Shown: piece by piece, positions 1 through 8,953 of the stretch
Layout of the letters: each line of letters opens with the position of its first letter
Numbering within the stretch: position 1 is the first letter of the stretch
Origin: DASZHJ01 sp035507155
GTDB taxonomy: Bacteria > Pseudomonadota > Alphaproteobacteria > ATCC43930 > CGMCC-115725
Assembly: GCA_035507155.1 (NCBI GenBank)
Contig: DATJOK010000069.1
Location: 13,629 to 77,628, forward strand
Reading direction: 5' to 3'
Length of the DNA stretch: 64,000 nt
The notes under the pieces: model-generated
Databases searched by the model: none
What the model was told of the DNA's origin: nothing
The model's input: only the letters and a program-made list of their open reading frames with translations
Position numbers and translations under genes: made by a program

Positions 1-243
1 TACAGCCGCTATGGTCACGCGCCCGTAATCGACCATGCCCTTGCCGGCGTCTCGGCCTCCGCGGCCGGGCTGGTCTGGGCGATGGGTTTGAAGATGGCGC
101 AGCATTTCTGGCGCCTGCCGCGCGCCATCGTGGTGACGCTCCTGGGTTTCCTGGCGGTCGGTGTCATGCAGTGGCCGATACTCCCGGTGATCCTGGTGCT
201 GACACCCCTCAGCATCGCCGCCGCGTGGTGGTGGCGCCGATGA
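1..243 (+). CDS. Chromate transporter, first chain (5' truncated by window edge)
   Basis: The frame is open from base 1 to a TGA at 241-243 and encodes the last 80 residues of a CHR-family membrane protein. The visible part has two hydrophobic stretches and ends in a Trp/Arg-rich tail. It overlaps the next gene through ATGA, which is usual for short-chain ChrA pairs in which two half-size proteins assemble into one transporter. The family exports chromate or related oxyanions across the inner membrane, but the substrate here is inferred only from family and pairing. The start lies outside the window. Confidence 0.75.
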   Translation, partial: YSRYGHAPVIDHALAGVSASAAGLVWAMGLKMAQHFWRLPRAIVVTLLGFLAVGVMQWPILPVILVLTPLSIAAAWWWRR

Positions 244-770
244 AGGAGCAGGTCTCGCTCTGGGCGATCGCGCTGCTCTTCGGCTCGCTGTCGCTGGTCG
301 CCGTCGGCGGCGCCAACGTGGTGGTGCCGGAGATGCATCGTCAGGCCGTCGACCTCGGCAACTGGATGAGCGATGCCGACTTCGCCAATCTCTACGCCAT
401 CGTCCGCGCGGCGCCCGGCCCCAACATGCTGATCGCCACGATGATCGGCTGGAAGGCCGCCGGACTCCCGGGCGCGGTTGTCGCCACGGCGGCGATGTGC
501 GGACCCTCCTGCCTGCTGACCTACGGCGTCACGCGGGTCTGGCAGCGCTATCAGCACACGCGCTGGCGCCCGGCCGTGGAGGCGGGGCTCGCGCCGGTGA
601 CCGTCGGCCTGGTGCTGGCGAGCGCCTTCGTCCTGACGCGGGCGGCGGATGCGAATTGGCGCGCCGTGGTGGTGACCGGGATTACCGCCGCGGTGGCGCT
701 CGGCACCCGGCTCAACGCGCTCTGGGTGCTGGCAGCAGCGGGGGCCTTAGGGGCCTTCGGCGTGCTTTAG
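240..770 (+). CDS. Chromate transporter, second chain (short-chain ChrA)
   Basis: This 176-residue, strongly hydrophobic protein has the CHR-family N-terminal pattern: a glycine-rich first helix containing VGGANVVVPEM, then APGPNMLIATMIGWKAAG. The APGPN segment corresponds to the conserved proline/glycine signature of the family. The ATG at 240 overlaps the stop of the upstream half-transporter gene, so the two are probably translationally coupled and form one inner-membrane oxyanion exporter. Its TAG stop overlaps the stop of the convergent acyl-CoA dehydrogenase gene. Substrate identity is not shown by the sequence. Confidence 0.85.
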   Translation: MKEQVSLWAIALLFGSLSLVAVGGANVVVPEMHRQAVDLGNWMSDADFANLYAIVRAAPGPNMLIATMIGWKAAGLPGAVVATAAMCGPSCLLTYGVTRVWQRYQHTRWRPAVEAGLAPVTVGLVLASAFVLTRAADANWRAVVVTGITAAVALGTRLNALWVLAAAGALGAFGVL

Positions 771-2470
771 GCGATCGCCGCGCGCTCGATGATGGCGCGG
801 CAGTCGGTCCCGGCCGGCAGAGTGCCGAGCGCTGCTGGTGCGCCATGCTCGAGACGCGTCACGCAGAAGGCGTCGGCGACGGCAGCGGGCGCATGGCGGA
901 TCAGCAGGGCGGCCTGCAAGCCGAGGGCGATCCTGCCCACCAGCCGGCGGGCCAGCCCTTCCTCGGTGGCGGCGCTGCCGCTCAGATCGGCCTCGAAACC
1001 GGCGAGGAAGACGTCGAAGGCGGCGTGGCCGCCGCGGGCACGAGCGAGCTCGGCGCGGAGCTGATCGACCGCCTCCGGTGCCCGGCCCATCACCCGCCGC
1101 ACGTCGAGGCAGATCACGTTGGCCGAGCCTTCCCAGACGGAGTTCACCGGCGCTTCCCGATAGAGGCGCGGCATGATGCTCTCCTCCACATAACCATTGC
1201 CGCCGAGCACTTCGAGCGCTTCCAGCACCACAGAAGGCGCCCGCTTGCAGGTCCAATACTTCGTCACCGGCGTGAGCAGCCGCGCCAGCAGCGATTCCGC
1301 GGGGTCGCTCTCGCGGTCGTAGGCGGCGGCGAGGCGCAGCGCGAGGGTGGTGGCGGCCTCGCTCTCGAGCGCCAGATCCGCCAGCACGTTGGTCATCACC
1401 GGCTGGTCCACCAACTTGCGCTGGAAGGCGGTGCGGTGGCTCGCATGATGGATCGCCTGGGTTGCTGCCTGGCGGATCAGGCCGGCGGAGCCGACCGCGC
1501 AATCGAGCCGGGTCAGGTTGCTCATCTCGATGATGATGGGAATGCCGCGGCCTTCCTCGCCGATGAGCCAGCCCCAGGCCTCCACCAACTCGACCTCCGA
1601 GGAGGCGTTGGACCGGTTGCCGAGCTTCTCTTTGAGGCGCTGCAGGCGGAGGCCGTTGCGCTCGCCGTCCGGCGTCCAGCGGGGCACCAGGAAGCAGCTC
1701 GGTCCCTTCGGCGCCTGCGCCAGCATCAGGAAAGCGTCGCACATCGGTGCCGAGAGGAACCATTTGTGACCGGTGATGCGGTAGATGCGCCCGTCGTCGG
1801 TCGGGATCGCCTGGGTGATATTGGCGCGCAGATCGGAGCCGCCCTGCTTCTCGGTCATTCCCATGCCGAGGAGCGCTCCCGTCTTGTCGCGCGCTGGTCG
1901 GAAATGCGGATCGTATTGGCGCGAGAAGATCCGCGGCAGCCATTCGGCGGCGAGCGAGGCTTCGCGCCGGAGTGTCGGCACGGAACCGTAGGTCATGGCG
2001 ATCGGGCAATAAGCGCCGCTCTCGATCTGCGTCAGCATGAAGGTGCCGGCGGCGCGGGCCACATGGGCACCCGGCTTGGGGTCGGACCATGGCGAGGCAT
2101 GGAGGCCATGGCGAACGGCGAGCGCCATCATCGCGTGCCAGGCCGGATGGAACTCGATCTCGTCGCGGCGATTGCCGAAGCGGTCGAAGCTGTGCAGCTC
2201 GGGCGGATGGCGGTTGGCGGCGAAACCGAGCTCGATGGTCTCTGCCTTGCCGAGTTCGGCGCCAAGCGCGCCGAGCTCAGGCTCCGCCCAGGCGGCGCCT
2301 TCGCGGCGCACCGTCTCGCGCAGCACCCGGTCGCCTGTGAAGAGGTTGTAGTCCGCCAGCGGCGGGACCTGGTTCAGCACCTCATGGGTTGGGGCGCCGA
2401 GGCGCGGCGCCGAGGGGGCGGCGGGCATCGTCCGTACTCCCGATGGCATCACTGGCAGCGAGCCTAGCAT
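767..2470 (-). CDS. AidB-like acyl-CoA dehydrogenase family protein
   Basis: The 567-residue product is longer than ordinary acyl-CoA dehydrogenases (about 380 aa) and matches the AidB/isovaleryl-CoA-dehydrogenase-like branch. The FAD-binding middle domain shows GMGMTEKQGGSD at about residues 202-213. The C-terminal part carries GGNGYVEES and then YREAPVNSVWEGSANV, typical of AidB. E. coli AidB is induced by alkylating agents and binds DNA and FAD, while other members oxidise branched acyl-CoAs. Which applies here cannot be decided. ATG at 2470 is the longest start, and Met8 or Met15 would also leave the conserved domain intact. The gene ends three bases into the convergent chromate gene. Confidence 0.88.
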   Translation of the reverse strand: MLGSLPVMPSGVRTMPAAPSAPRLGAPTHEVLNQVPPLADYNLFTGDRVLRETVRREGAAWAEPELGALGAELGKAETIELGFAANRHPPELHSFDRFGNRRDEIEFHPAWHAMMALAVRHGLHASPWSDPKPGAHVARAAGTFMLTQIESGAYCPIAMTYGSVPTLRREASLAAEWLPRIFSRQYDPHFRPARDKTGALLGMGMTEKQGGSDLRANITQAIPTDDGRIYRITGHKWFLSAPMCDAFLMLAQAPKGPSCFLVPRWTPDGERNGLRLQRLKEKLGNRSNASSEVELVEAWGWLIGEEGRGIPIIIEMSNLTRLDCAVGSAGLIRQAATQAIHHASHRTAFQRKLVDQPVMTNVLADLALESEAATTLALRLAAAYDRESDPAESLLARLLTPVTKYWTCKRAPSVVLEALEVLGGNGYVEESIMPRLYREAPVNSVWEGSANVICLDVRRVMGRAPEAVDQLRAELARARGGHAAFDVFLAGFEADLSGSAATEEGLARRLVGRIALGLQAALLIRHAPAAVADAFCVTRLEHGAPAALGTLPAGTDCRAIIERAAIA

Positions 2471-2492
2471 GCTGCTGAGGAGCTGACAGTGC

Positions 2493-2897
2493 TCAGCCCT
2501 TGCCGCGATCGACGCTGAGCGGGCCGGGGCCGAAAACCGTCACGTAGAGCATGCCGCCCATGATGGCGAGGTGCTCGTAGAAGGCGGCGATCTGCTGCGT
2601 GTATTGCGCGCCGTCCAGCTTCCAATAGGCGTGGAAGATGACGGCGAGCACGCCGGTGTAGAGGAAGAAGGCAGCGGCGGCCCAGCGGGCGCGAAGGCCC
2701 AGGATCAGCATTGCCCCGCCGCCCAGCTCGAGCGCGGCTGCGGCCCAGGCGAGGATCAGCGGGTAGGGCAGGTGGTGCGCTGCGATGTTGTCCACCGTCC
2801 GCTCGATGCCGGCGACTTTGCGGATTCCCGAGTTGAAGAAGGCGCTGGCAAGGCCGAGCCGGGCGATCAGCAGGATCCAGGACTTGATCTCGAACAT
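2493..2897 (-). CDS. DoxX family membrane protein
   Basis: A protein of 134 residues has four predicted membrane helices. It carries the DoxX family pattern: a first helix ending in LASAFFNSGIRKV, a central PYPLILAWAAAALELGGGAMLILG helix pair and a C-terminal HLAIMGGMLYV segment. Start 2897 was chosen because the hydrophobic family N-terminus begins there; an upstream in-frame start at 2963 would add 22 charged residues unlike the family. DoxX proteins are small inner-membrane proteins of uncertain, often redox-linked function. It sits 22 bases downstream of the AidB-like gene's start, on the same strand. Confidence 0.82.
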   Translation of the reverse strand: MFEIKSWILLIARLGLASAFFNSGIRKVAGIERTVDNIAAHHLPYPLILAWAAAALELGGGAMLILGLRARWAAAAFFLYTGVLAVIFHAYWKLDGAQYTQQIAAFYEHLAIMGGMLYVTVFGPGPLSVDRGKG

Positions 2898-3142
2898 AGG
2901 TACTCGCTCTCGCTGGGAGGAATCTATCGGCAGGCTCGAAGCATAGCAGAGCCGGCGGCCCATCGCCTCGCGCCGATTGGATTTGTGCTATAGCTGGCGC
3001 CCTTCAGCCGGTACAGAAGGTCAGCATCAGCTTCGTCATGACGGCGGAAAACTCAGGCAGTCGCTCACCCGCATCAGGGCCCGCGGATACACCGCGACCG
3101 AGCGCCGCGTTCAGTCCGACGCTGGTGGTGACGCCGAGTTTC

Positions 3143-3613
3143 ATGGCGCAGAAACCGCCGCCGCCCCCCGAGGCGGCAGAGCCGAAACTGGAGAGCGCCG
3201 CCGAGCTGCTGGCTCGCCTGCGTCGATTGCACGCCGAGGGACGCGTCACCGTCGATCTCGACGTGAAGCGGCTCATGCACATCGACAGCCCCGTTGCCTT
3301 CGAGGCGGACAGCAACCAATGGATCTACGGGCTTTTGGCGCTGACTGCCCTCCTCTGGTACGTGTTCGGCTACCGGGTCGGCCTGGGCGTCGCGGCAGCA
3401 AGCATCGTGCTTTATCTGTCCGTAGGCAAAATGATGCTGCGTCAGCGGATCGCAAAGCGGGTCCGCGGCCGGGCGATGGACGACGAGGCCCATTGGCGCA
3501 GACTGTGGGATTTCGGCGGCGTTACGTTGCGGCAAGTCACGGGCGGCGATTCGCGCTGCGTGGCGCCGGCGGGCAACTGGATGGAATTCGTGCGCCGGCT
3601 CAGCGCGCGCTGA
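3143..3613 (+). CDS. Hypothetical protein with two membrane helices
   Basis: I do not recognise this 156-residue protein. It begins with a proline-rich stretch (residues 4-12), followed by an amphipathic segment resembling a short coiled coil (about 15-45). Two hydrophobic segments follow at about 60-75 and 79-95, then a basic cytoplasmic-type tail. Start 3143 was chosen over an in-frame ATG at 3038 because upstream residues are low-complexity and unlike a folded N-terminus; the choice is uncertain. It stands alone between divergent DoxX and a downstream lipoprotein gene. Confidence 0.6.
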   Translation: MAQKPPPPPEAAEPKLESAAELLARLRRLHAEGRVTVDLDVKRLMHIDSPVAFEADSNQWIYGLLALTALLWYVFGYRVGLGVAAASIVLYLSVGKMMLRQRIAKRVRGRAMDDEAHWRRLWDFGGVTLRQVTGGDSRCVAPAGNWMEFVRRLSAR

Positions 3614-3718
3614 TTCCAGATCGTGGCGATTTCGCCACAATCGCTGCGATCTCGCGCGATTCGCACGATCGACTCTACGATGTCACGCCATCACGGCACT
3701 GCCGGTCGTCCAGGTTTC

Positions 3719-3727
3719 TGTTATAAG
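3719..3727 (+). promoter_or_regulatory. Candidate extended -10 promoter of the lipoprotein gene
   Basis: TG at 3719-3720, one base, then TATAAG at 3722-3727 forms an extended -10 element about 33 bases before the lipoprotein ATG. No convincing -35 hexamer is visible 17 bases upstream. This fits the single-gene layout but has not been tested. Confidence 0.4.
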
Positions 3728-3759
3728 GCGCCATTCACACTCAAACGGCGAGGACGCGC

Positions 3760-4317
3760 ATGATTCGCAAGACTGCACTGTTCGTCCTGGCGGTGGGGGC
3801 GCCGCTCGTGCTCACCGCCTGTGGCGACACGACGGAAGATCGCGCGGTGAGCGGCGCCGGCATCGGCGCTGCGGGCGGCGCGGTGGTGGGGGCCGTCACC
3901 GGCATCGGCCCGGTTGGCGGCGCGCTGCTGGGTGCTGCCGTCGGCGGCGCCGCCGGCGCGCTCACGGATTCGAGCCAAGTCAATCTGGGCAAGCCGGCGT
4001 GGCGCAGCGGGTCGCCGAGCGCCTCGAACTCCTCCGCGGCACCACCGCCGCCCAGCGGCGGCACGCAGACCGCCAGCCTCGCGCCGCCGCAGCCGCAGCC
4101 GCAGCCGCAGCCAACGAACAACTACGATCCCACCACCGTGCGAAACATCCAGGCGGGGCTGCAGCGGCTGGGCTATGACCCGGGGCCGGCGGACGGCAAT
4201 TTCGGTGCCCGCACCGATACCGCCATCCGTCGCTACCAACAGGACAATCACCTGCCGGTCGACGGCGTGCCGACGGCGGCGCTCTGGGAGCAGATCCGCG
4301 CCAAGATCAACGGCTGA
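3760..4317 (+). CDS. Lipoprotein with glycine zipper and peptidoglycan-binding domain
   Basis: The 185-residue precursor has a type II signal peptide with lipobox LTAC (Cys21). A Gly/Ala-rich glycine-zipper segment lies at about residues 31-68, followed by a Pro/Gln-rich linker with four PQ repeats. A C-terminal PG_binding_1 domain (about 122-182) is recognisable by QAGLQRLGYDPGPADG and GARTDTAIRRYQ. It is probably anchored in the outer membrane and tethers it to peptidoglycan. Glycine-zipper lipoproteins of this kind often have envelope structural roles. No partner gene is adjacent. Confidence 0.85.
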   Translation: MIRKTALFVLAVGAPLVLTACGDTTEDRAVSGAGIGAAGGAVVGAVTGIGPVGGALLGAAVGGAAGALTDSSQVNLGKPAWRSGSPSASNSSAAPPPPSGGTQTASLAPPQPQPQPQPTNNYDPTTVRNIQAGLQRLGYDPGPADGNFGARTDTAIRRYQQDNHLPVDGVPTAALWEQIRAKING

Positions 4318-4329
4318 TCTCGGATTGCT

Positions 4330-5331
4330 TTGGTCGGCGGCGCGGCTCCCGTCGCGCCGCCGGCGTTTCGAGCGTCTGGCGGGGCCCGCCGCGGCCCTCT
4401 ATCCTGGATCCGAAGGATTGTGGGGGCGGCGATCTCGACTTCTCCGGCGGCCGATCAGCGTGGTCATCATATCGGTCGCGCCGTCTTCTACATGGTGCTC
4501 GCGATGACGTTGATCCCCTGCCTCAACGCGGGGGCCAAGTACCTCACTCCGCGCTATTCCGTCATCGAGATCACCTGGGCCCGCTACGCCGGGCACTTCG
4601 TCTACATGGTGCTGTTCTTCATACCGAAGCGCGGGTGGCGGCTGTTCAGGACCACGCATCTCAGGGCGCAGATGCTGCGCTCCACCTTGCTGCTGTCCTC
4701 GACCGCAATCTATGTCAGCGCGCTGCGCTATACCTCGCTGCCGATCGCCGCCAGCATCGGGTTCGTGGCGCCGTTCATCGTCATCGCGCTTTCGCCGGCG
4801 ATCCTGCAGGAGAGAGTGGGGCTCCAGCGCTGGCTGGCAGCGGCGGTCGGCTTCAGCGGCGCACTGCTGATCCTGCGGCCGGGTTCCGACAGCGTGCCGC
4901 TGGCCTCCTTCCTCGTCCTGGGGAGCGCGCTCTGCAACGCGCTCTACCAATTGTTGACGCGGCGCCTCGCCGCACATGATCCGCCGGAGACCTCGATCAC
5001 TTATATAGCAGTCGTCGGGTTTCTGCTGACCACGGTCCTGGTGCCCTTCGCCTGGCATACCCCGGAGAGCATCGCTGATGGCGCGCTGCTGTTCAGCCTG
5101 GGGATGTTTGGCGGCTTTGGCCACTATTACATCGTGAAGGCGTTTCAGTGGGGCCCGGCTTCGGTCGTGGCGCCAATGAACTATTTGCAGCTTCTGGGTG
5201 CGGCGCTCTTCAGTTTCGCGGTGTTCGGCGAGATCCCGGCCGCGCTGAGCTGGGTCGGTGCCGCCGTCATCGTGGGAAGCGGCCTCTATATCCTCGCCGC
5301 GGAGCGCAAGGCGGCGCTCCGGCGCGGCTAG
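4330..5331 (+). CDS. DMT (EamA) family transporter
   Basis: This is an integral membrane protein of the drug/metabolite transporter superfamily with two EamA repeats, about ten helices in all. Recognisable segments are the first-helix GAKYLTPRYSVIEITWARY, the end-of-repeat LRYTSLPIAASIGFVAPFIV, and the second-repeat AFQWGPASVVAPMNYLQLL. The start is uncertain. TTG at 4330 gives 333 residues, GTG at 4420 gives 303, and ATG at 4492 would cut into helix 1. The family exports metabolites or amino acids, and the substrate is unknown. It lies 12 bases after the lipoprotein gene. Confidence 0.82.
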   Translation: MVGGAAPVAPPAFRASGGARRGPLSWIRRIVGAAISTSPAADQRGHHIGRAVFYMVLAMTLIPCLNAGAKYLTPRYSVIEITWARYAGHFVYMVLFFIPKRGWRLFRTTHLRAQMLRSTLLLSSTAIYVSALRYTSLPIAASIGFVAPFIVIALSPAILQERVGLQRWLAAAVGFSGALLILRPGSDSVPLASFLVLGSALCNALYQLLTRRLAAHDPPETSITYIAVVGFLLTTVLVPFAWHTPESIADGALLFSLGMFGGFGHYYIVKAFQWGPASVVAPMNYLQLLGAALFSFAVFGEIPAALSWVGAAVIVGSGLYILAAERKAALRRG

Positions 5332-5375
5332 GCCGGGGAGGCTGGGGACCACTGGTCGGTCGTTCGGAGGCGGGC

Positions 5376-6221
5376 GTGCGGGGCAAGGTCTGCATCATCA
5401 CCGGAGCGACGTCCGGCATCGGCCTTGCCGCGGCATCGGCGCTCGCGGCCCAGGGCGCCGAACTGGTCCTCGTCGGCCGCGATCGCGCCCGCGGTGAGGC
5501 TGCCCTCAAGCAGCTTCGCGCGGGGGCGCCGGCCCTGCGAGCCACGCTCCACTATGCTGACCTCTCCCGTCTTGGCGAGGTGCGCCGGCTGGCCGCGGAA
5601 CTCCTCGCCGCCTATCCCCGCATGGATGTCCTCGTCAACAATGCCGGCGCCCTGTTCCCGCGCCGCGAGGTGACGGCGGAAGGGCTCGAGCGCACCTTTG
5701 CCCTCAATCACATGGCCTATTTCCTGCTGACCAATCTGTTGCAGGAGCGGCTGGTCGCCTCGGCGCCGGCCCGTATCATCAACGTGGCGTCCCGCGCCCA
5801 TGAGGAGGCGATGCTCGATTTCGGCGACCTCAACCTGGAGCGCGACTATACCGCCTGGACCGCCTACCGGCGCTCCAAGCTCGCCAATATCCTTTTCACG
5901 CGCGAGCTGGCGCGTCGGCTCCAGGGCACCGGTGTCACCGCCAACAGTCTGCATCCCGGCTTCGTCGCCAGCCGCTTCGGCGACAACTCCGATGGCCTCT
6001 ACCGCTTCGGCATGGGTATCGCCAAGCGCATGTTCGCCGTGCGGCCGGAAGCGGGAGCCGAAACGATCGTCTATCTGGCAAGCGCGACGGATGTCGCCGG
6101 AGAGAGCGGCAGCTACTTCGACCGCTCGAGGCCGGTCCAACCCTCGGCGGCTGCGCAGGACGATGCGGCGGCTCGGCGGCTCTGGGATCTCAGCACCGAG
6201 ATCGCGCGCACCCGGACCTGA
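5376..6221 (+). CDS. Short-chain dehydrogenase/reductase
   Basis: The 281-residue Rossmann-fold oxidoreductase has the NAD(P)-binding TGATSGIG near the N-terminus, NNAG in the fourth strand, and a catalytic YRRSK motif preceded by INVASRAH. This layout resembles retinol-dehydrogenase-like and WW-domain-oxidoreductase-like SDRs. GTG at 5376 was chosen because GGAGG at 5366-5370 lies five bases upstream and the Rossmann strand starts immediately after. Substrate is unknown. It ends four bases from the convergent methyltransferase gene. Confidence 0.87.
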   Translation: MRGKVCIITGATSGIGLAAASALAAQGAELVLVGRDRARGEAALKQLRAGAPALRATLHYADLSRLGEVRRLAAELLAAYPRMDVLVNNAGALFPRREVTAEGLERTFALNHMAYFLLTNLLQERLVASAPARIINVASRAHEEAMLDFGDLNLERDYTAWTAYRRSKLANILFTRELARRLQGTGVTANSLHPGFVASRFGDNSDGLYRFGMGIAKRMFAVRPEAGAETIVYLASATDVAGESGSYFDRSRPVQPSAAAQDDAAARRLWDLSTEIARTRT

Positions 6222-6225
6222 GGGC

Positions 6226-6798
6226 TCAAAGCAGGCCGGGGATCAGCGCCGGCACCTCGGCGCGATAGCGCGCGTACTGCTCCGGGAGAGCGTCGCTGAG
6301 CCAGCTCTCCTCGATGCGGAGCTTGCGCCAGAACGATACCGTCACCAGCATCAGGGCGAGCAATCCGCGCCACTCGTCCTGCGCCACCGCGGTTCCGGCG
6401 ATCGCCAGCAGCAGGCCGGTATAGATGGGATGGCGCACCCAGCTATAGGGGCCGGTGCGGATCAGCTGATGACCCTCCTTGAGAGTGACGTTGGCGCTCC
6501 AGTAGCCGGCGAGATGCCACCGCGCCCAGATCGCAAAGGCAATGCCGGCGGCGACGAGCCCCACCCCCAGCAGGTATTGCGGCGGCGACCGCGGGAGCAT
6601 CGGAGCACTGAGCCAGTCAGGCACGGCGCGCGGCGTCGAGAGCAGGTAAACGCCAAGGAGAAGCGGCGCGAGATAGCTGAGGCGTGAGCGCAGCGTCTCG
6701 CGCCGTCGCGTCGCCTTGGTTCCGAACGAGGCAACGATCCAATAGGCAAGCCAGCCCAGCCACATCGCGGGAATAGGGGCGAGGTAAAAGGGGTGCAT
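6226..6798 (-). CDS. Isoprenylcysteine carboxyl methyltransferase (ICMT) family membrane protein
   Basis: This 190-residue polytopic membrane protein has the family's C-terminal cofactor region: GPYSWVRHPIYTGLLL, followed by a final helix and RIEESWL with the paired glutamates. These motifs bind S-adenosylmethionine in the ICMT/PEMT family. Bacterial members methylate unknown lipids or act in isoprenoid or phospholipid modification, and the substrate here cannot be told. It lies 14 bases downstream of the ABC exporter on the same strand, so the two are probably cotranscribed. Confidence 0.8.
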   Translation of the reverse strand: MHPFYLAPIPAMWLGWLAYWIVASFGTKATRRRETLRSRLSYLAPLLLGVYLLSTPRAVPDWLSAPMLPRSPPQYLLGVGLVAAGIAFAIWARWHLAGYWSANVTLKEGHQLIRTGPYSWVRHPIYTGLLLAIAGTAVAQDEWRGLLALMLVTVSFWRKLRIEESWLSDALPEQYARYRAEVPALIPGLL

Positions 6799-6812
6799 CG
6801 CCCCTCGGCCAG

Positions 6813-8681
6813 CTATTGCGCCGCCGACGCGGCATCGAGCTCGCTGGGCTCCTCGGGCACGAAGCCGCCGGACTGCCGGTGCCAGAGCCCGGCATAGGCG
6901 CCGCCGGCGGCGAGAAGCTCCGCATGGGTTCCTTCCTCGATCACTCGGCCATGGTCGAGCACCACGAGACGGTCCATGCGCGCGATGGTGGAGAGGCGGT
7001 GAGCGATGGCGATCACGGTGCGGCCGCGCATCAGCCCGTCGAGCTGCTCCTGGATCGCCGCCTCGACCTCGGAATCGAGCGCCGAAGTCGCCTCGTCCAG
7101 GACCAGGATCGGCGCGTCCTTCAGGATCACGCGGGCGAGCGCGATGCGCTGGCGCTGGCCGCCCGACAGCTTCACGCCGCGCTCGCCTACATGGGCGTCG
7201 AAGCCGCGCCGGCCCTGCCAGTCCTCCAGCGTCTCGATGAAGTCGAGGGCGTGCGCCCGCGCCGCCGCGTCGCGCACCTCCGCATCGCTGGCGCCGGGGC
7301 GGCCGTAGGCGATGTTGTCGCGGATCGAGCGATGCAGGAGCGAGGTGTCCTGGGTCACCATGGCGATATGCGCCCGGAGGCTTTCCTGGGTCACCCCGGC
7401 GATGTCCTGGCCGTCGATCAGGATGCGGCCGCCCTCGGTCTCGTAGAAGCGCAGCAGCAGATTGACCAGCGTCGATTTCCCGGCGCCGGAGCGGCCGACC
7501 AGGCCGACGCGCTCGCCCGGCGCGATCGCAAGATCGATGCCGTGCAGCACGCCACGCGCGGTGCCGTAACCGAAGCGCACCTTCTCGAAGCGCACCGCCC
7601 CGCGCCCGACCTGGAGCATCCTGGCGTCGGGGCGGTCCGGCATCTGGCGCGGCACGGCGATCGAGCGCATGCCGTCCTGGACGGTGCCGACATTCTCGAA
7701 GATCGCCGTCACGTTCTGCGCCACCCAGCCGGCGATGTTGGAGATCTGCCAGGTGAGCGGCAATGCCATGGCGACGGCGCCGACGGAGATATGACCCGCG
7801 CTCCAGAGCCAGATCGCCATCACGCCGGTACTCACGACCATCACCGCATTGAGGAAGGTGAGGGTGAAGCCAAAGACGGTGATCAGCCGAAGCTGATGGC
7901 GGAATTTCTGCGTATGCTCGTCGACCGAGCTGCGCACGAAGGCATCCTCGTCGCTGGGGCGCGCGAAGAGCTTCACCGTGAGGATGTTGGTGTAGCTGTC
8001 GACCACGCGTCCGGTCAGCGCGGAGCGCGCCTCTGATATGCGCTGCGAGCGGTCCCGCATCCGCGGTACGAAGCCGTAGAGCAGCAGCGCATAGGCGAGG
8101 AACCACACCAGCATCGGGATCGCCAGGCGGGCGTCGTTGGACGCCATGAGCACGACGGCGCTGCCGCCGTAGACCAGGATGTACCAGACCGCGTTGGTGC
8201 CGGAGACCACGCTCTCGCGGAGTGACGGCCCGGTCTGCATCACGCGGTTGGCGATGCGGCCGGCGAAGTCGTTCTGGAAATAGGTCCAGCTCTGTCGCAC
8301 CACGTGCCAGTGGCTCTGCCAGCGGATGAGGTTGGTGAGGCCGGGCGCGATCGCCTGGTTGGTGATCATCGCCTGCATCAGCAGGGCGATCGGCCGGATC
8401 ACCAGCAGGACCGCGGCCATGCCGAGGAGATCGAGTGTGGCGTCGCGCAGGAGATTTGCCGGCGTGCGACTGGAGACCAGCGTCACGACCCGGCCGATGA
8501 AGTAGGGAATGGTGGTGTCCAGCAGCGCTACCACGAAGCCGGCGACGAAGAGCGCCACCACGAGCCTGCTTGCCTGGCGCGCGTAGTGCCAGTAGAAGGC
8601 CGCAAGCCCGGTCGGCGGCGGCGCGTCGGGCGGCAGCGCCGTGGGCTCCAGCAGGCGCTCGAAAAACTCAAACAGCGACAT
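6813..8681 (-). CDS. ABC exporter, fused permease and ATPase
   Basis: The 622-residue half-transporter has an N-terminal six-helix ABC-type exporter domain (about residues 1-330). Its nucleotide-binding domain has Walker A GRSGAGKST, signature LSGGQRQRIALAR, Walker B ILVLDEATSALD and an H-loop IAHRLST. It probably works as a homodimer exporting a lipid or amphipathic compound. ATG at 8681 follows a GGGGA on the coding strand; the longer frame to 8813 adds 44 residues without family character. The ICMT-like gene follows directly. Confidence 0.88.
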   Translation of the reverse strand: MSLFEFFERLLEPTALPPDAPPPTGLAAFYWHYARQASRLVVALFVAGFVVALLDTTIPYFIGRVVTLVSSRTPANLLRDATLDLLGMAAVLLVIRPIALLMQAMITNQAIAPGLTNLIRWQSHWHVVRQSWTYFQNDFAGRIANRVMQTGPSLRESVVSGTNAVWYILVYGGSAVVLMASNDARLAIPMLVWFLAYALLLYGFVPRMRDRSQRISEARSALTGRVVDSYTNILTVKLFARPSDEDAFVRSSVDEHTQKFRHQLRLITVFGFTLTFLNAVMVVSTGVMAIWLWSAGHISVGAVAMALPLTWQISNIAGWVAQNVTAIFENVGTVQDGMRSIAVPRQMPDRPDARMLQVGRGAVRFEKVRFGYGTARGVLHGIDLAIAPGERVGLVGRSGAGKSTLVNLLLRFYETEGGRILIDGQDIAGVTQESLRAHIAMVTQDTSLLHRSIRDNIAYGRPGASDAEVRDAAARAHALDFIETLEDWQGRRGFDAHVGERGVKLSGGQRQRIALARVILKDAPILVLDEATSALDSEVEAAIQEQLDGLMRGRTVIAIAHRLSTIARMDRLVVLDHGRVIEEGTHAELLAAGGAYAGLWHRQSGGFVPEEPSELDAASAAQ

Positions 8682-8896
8682 CGTCGTTTCCCCAAGTCCG
8701 GTCCGGTCGGCAGCCGTGCCTCCGACACCGGGCGACCGGGCGGTAGCGTCATAGCGCTGGAGGGGCTGACAGGGGCGGGTTCCTGCACCGACCTGGCGCC
8801 CGCACCCTAGCACAGATGGCGGGTGCTCGGCTGAAGGATTCCATCCTCGTGGTTGACGGTCGGTGAATCCGGGGTGACGGCTCCCGCCGACGTCAT

Positions 8897-8924
8897 TTGC
8901 AACGGCGACTCGACCGGCTAGGCT
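8897..8924 (+). promoter_or_regulatory. Candidate sigma-70 promoter of the GST gene
   Basis: TTGCAA (8897-8902) and TAGGCT (8919-8924) are separated by 16 bases, about 30 bases ahead of the GST start codon. The pattern resembles other candidate promoters in this window (TTGCCA-16-TAGCAT, TTGCCA-16-TATAGT). Confidence 0.45.
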
Positions 8925-8953
8925 CGCGCAGCGATTGCGAGGGAGGCGAAGTC

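Noticed and set aside
497..2467. A long plus-strand open frame of about 650 codons opposite the AidB-like gene
   Set aside because: It is the complementary shadow of a clear acyl-CoA dehydrogenase; its translation is Arg/Ala/His-rich with no motif.
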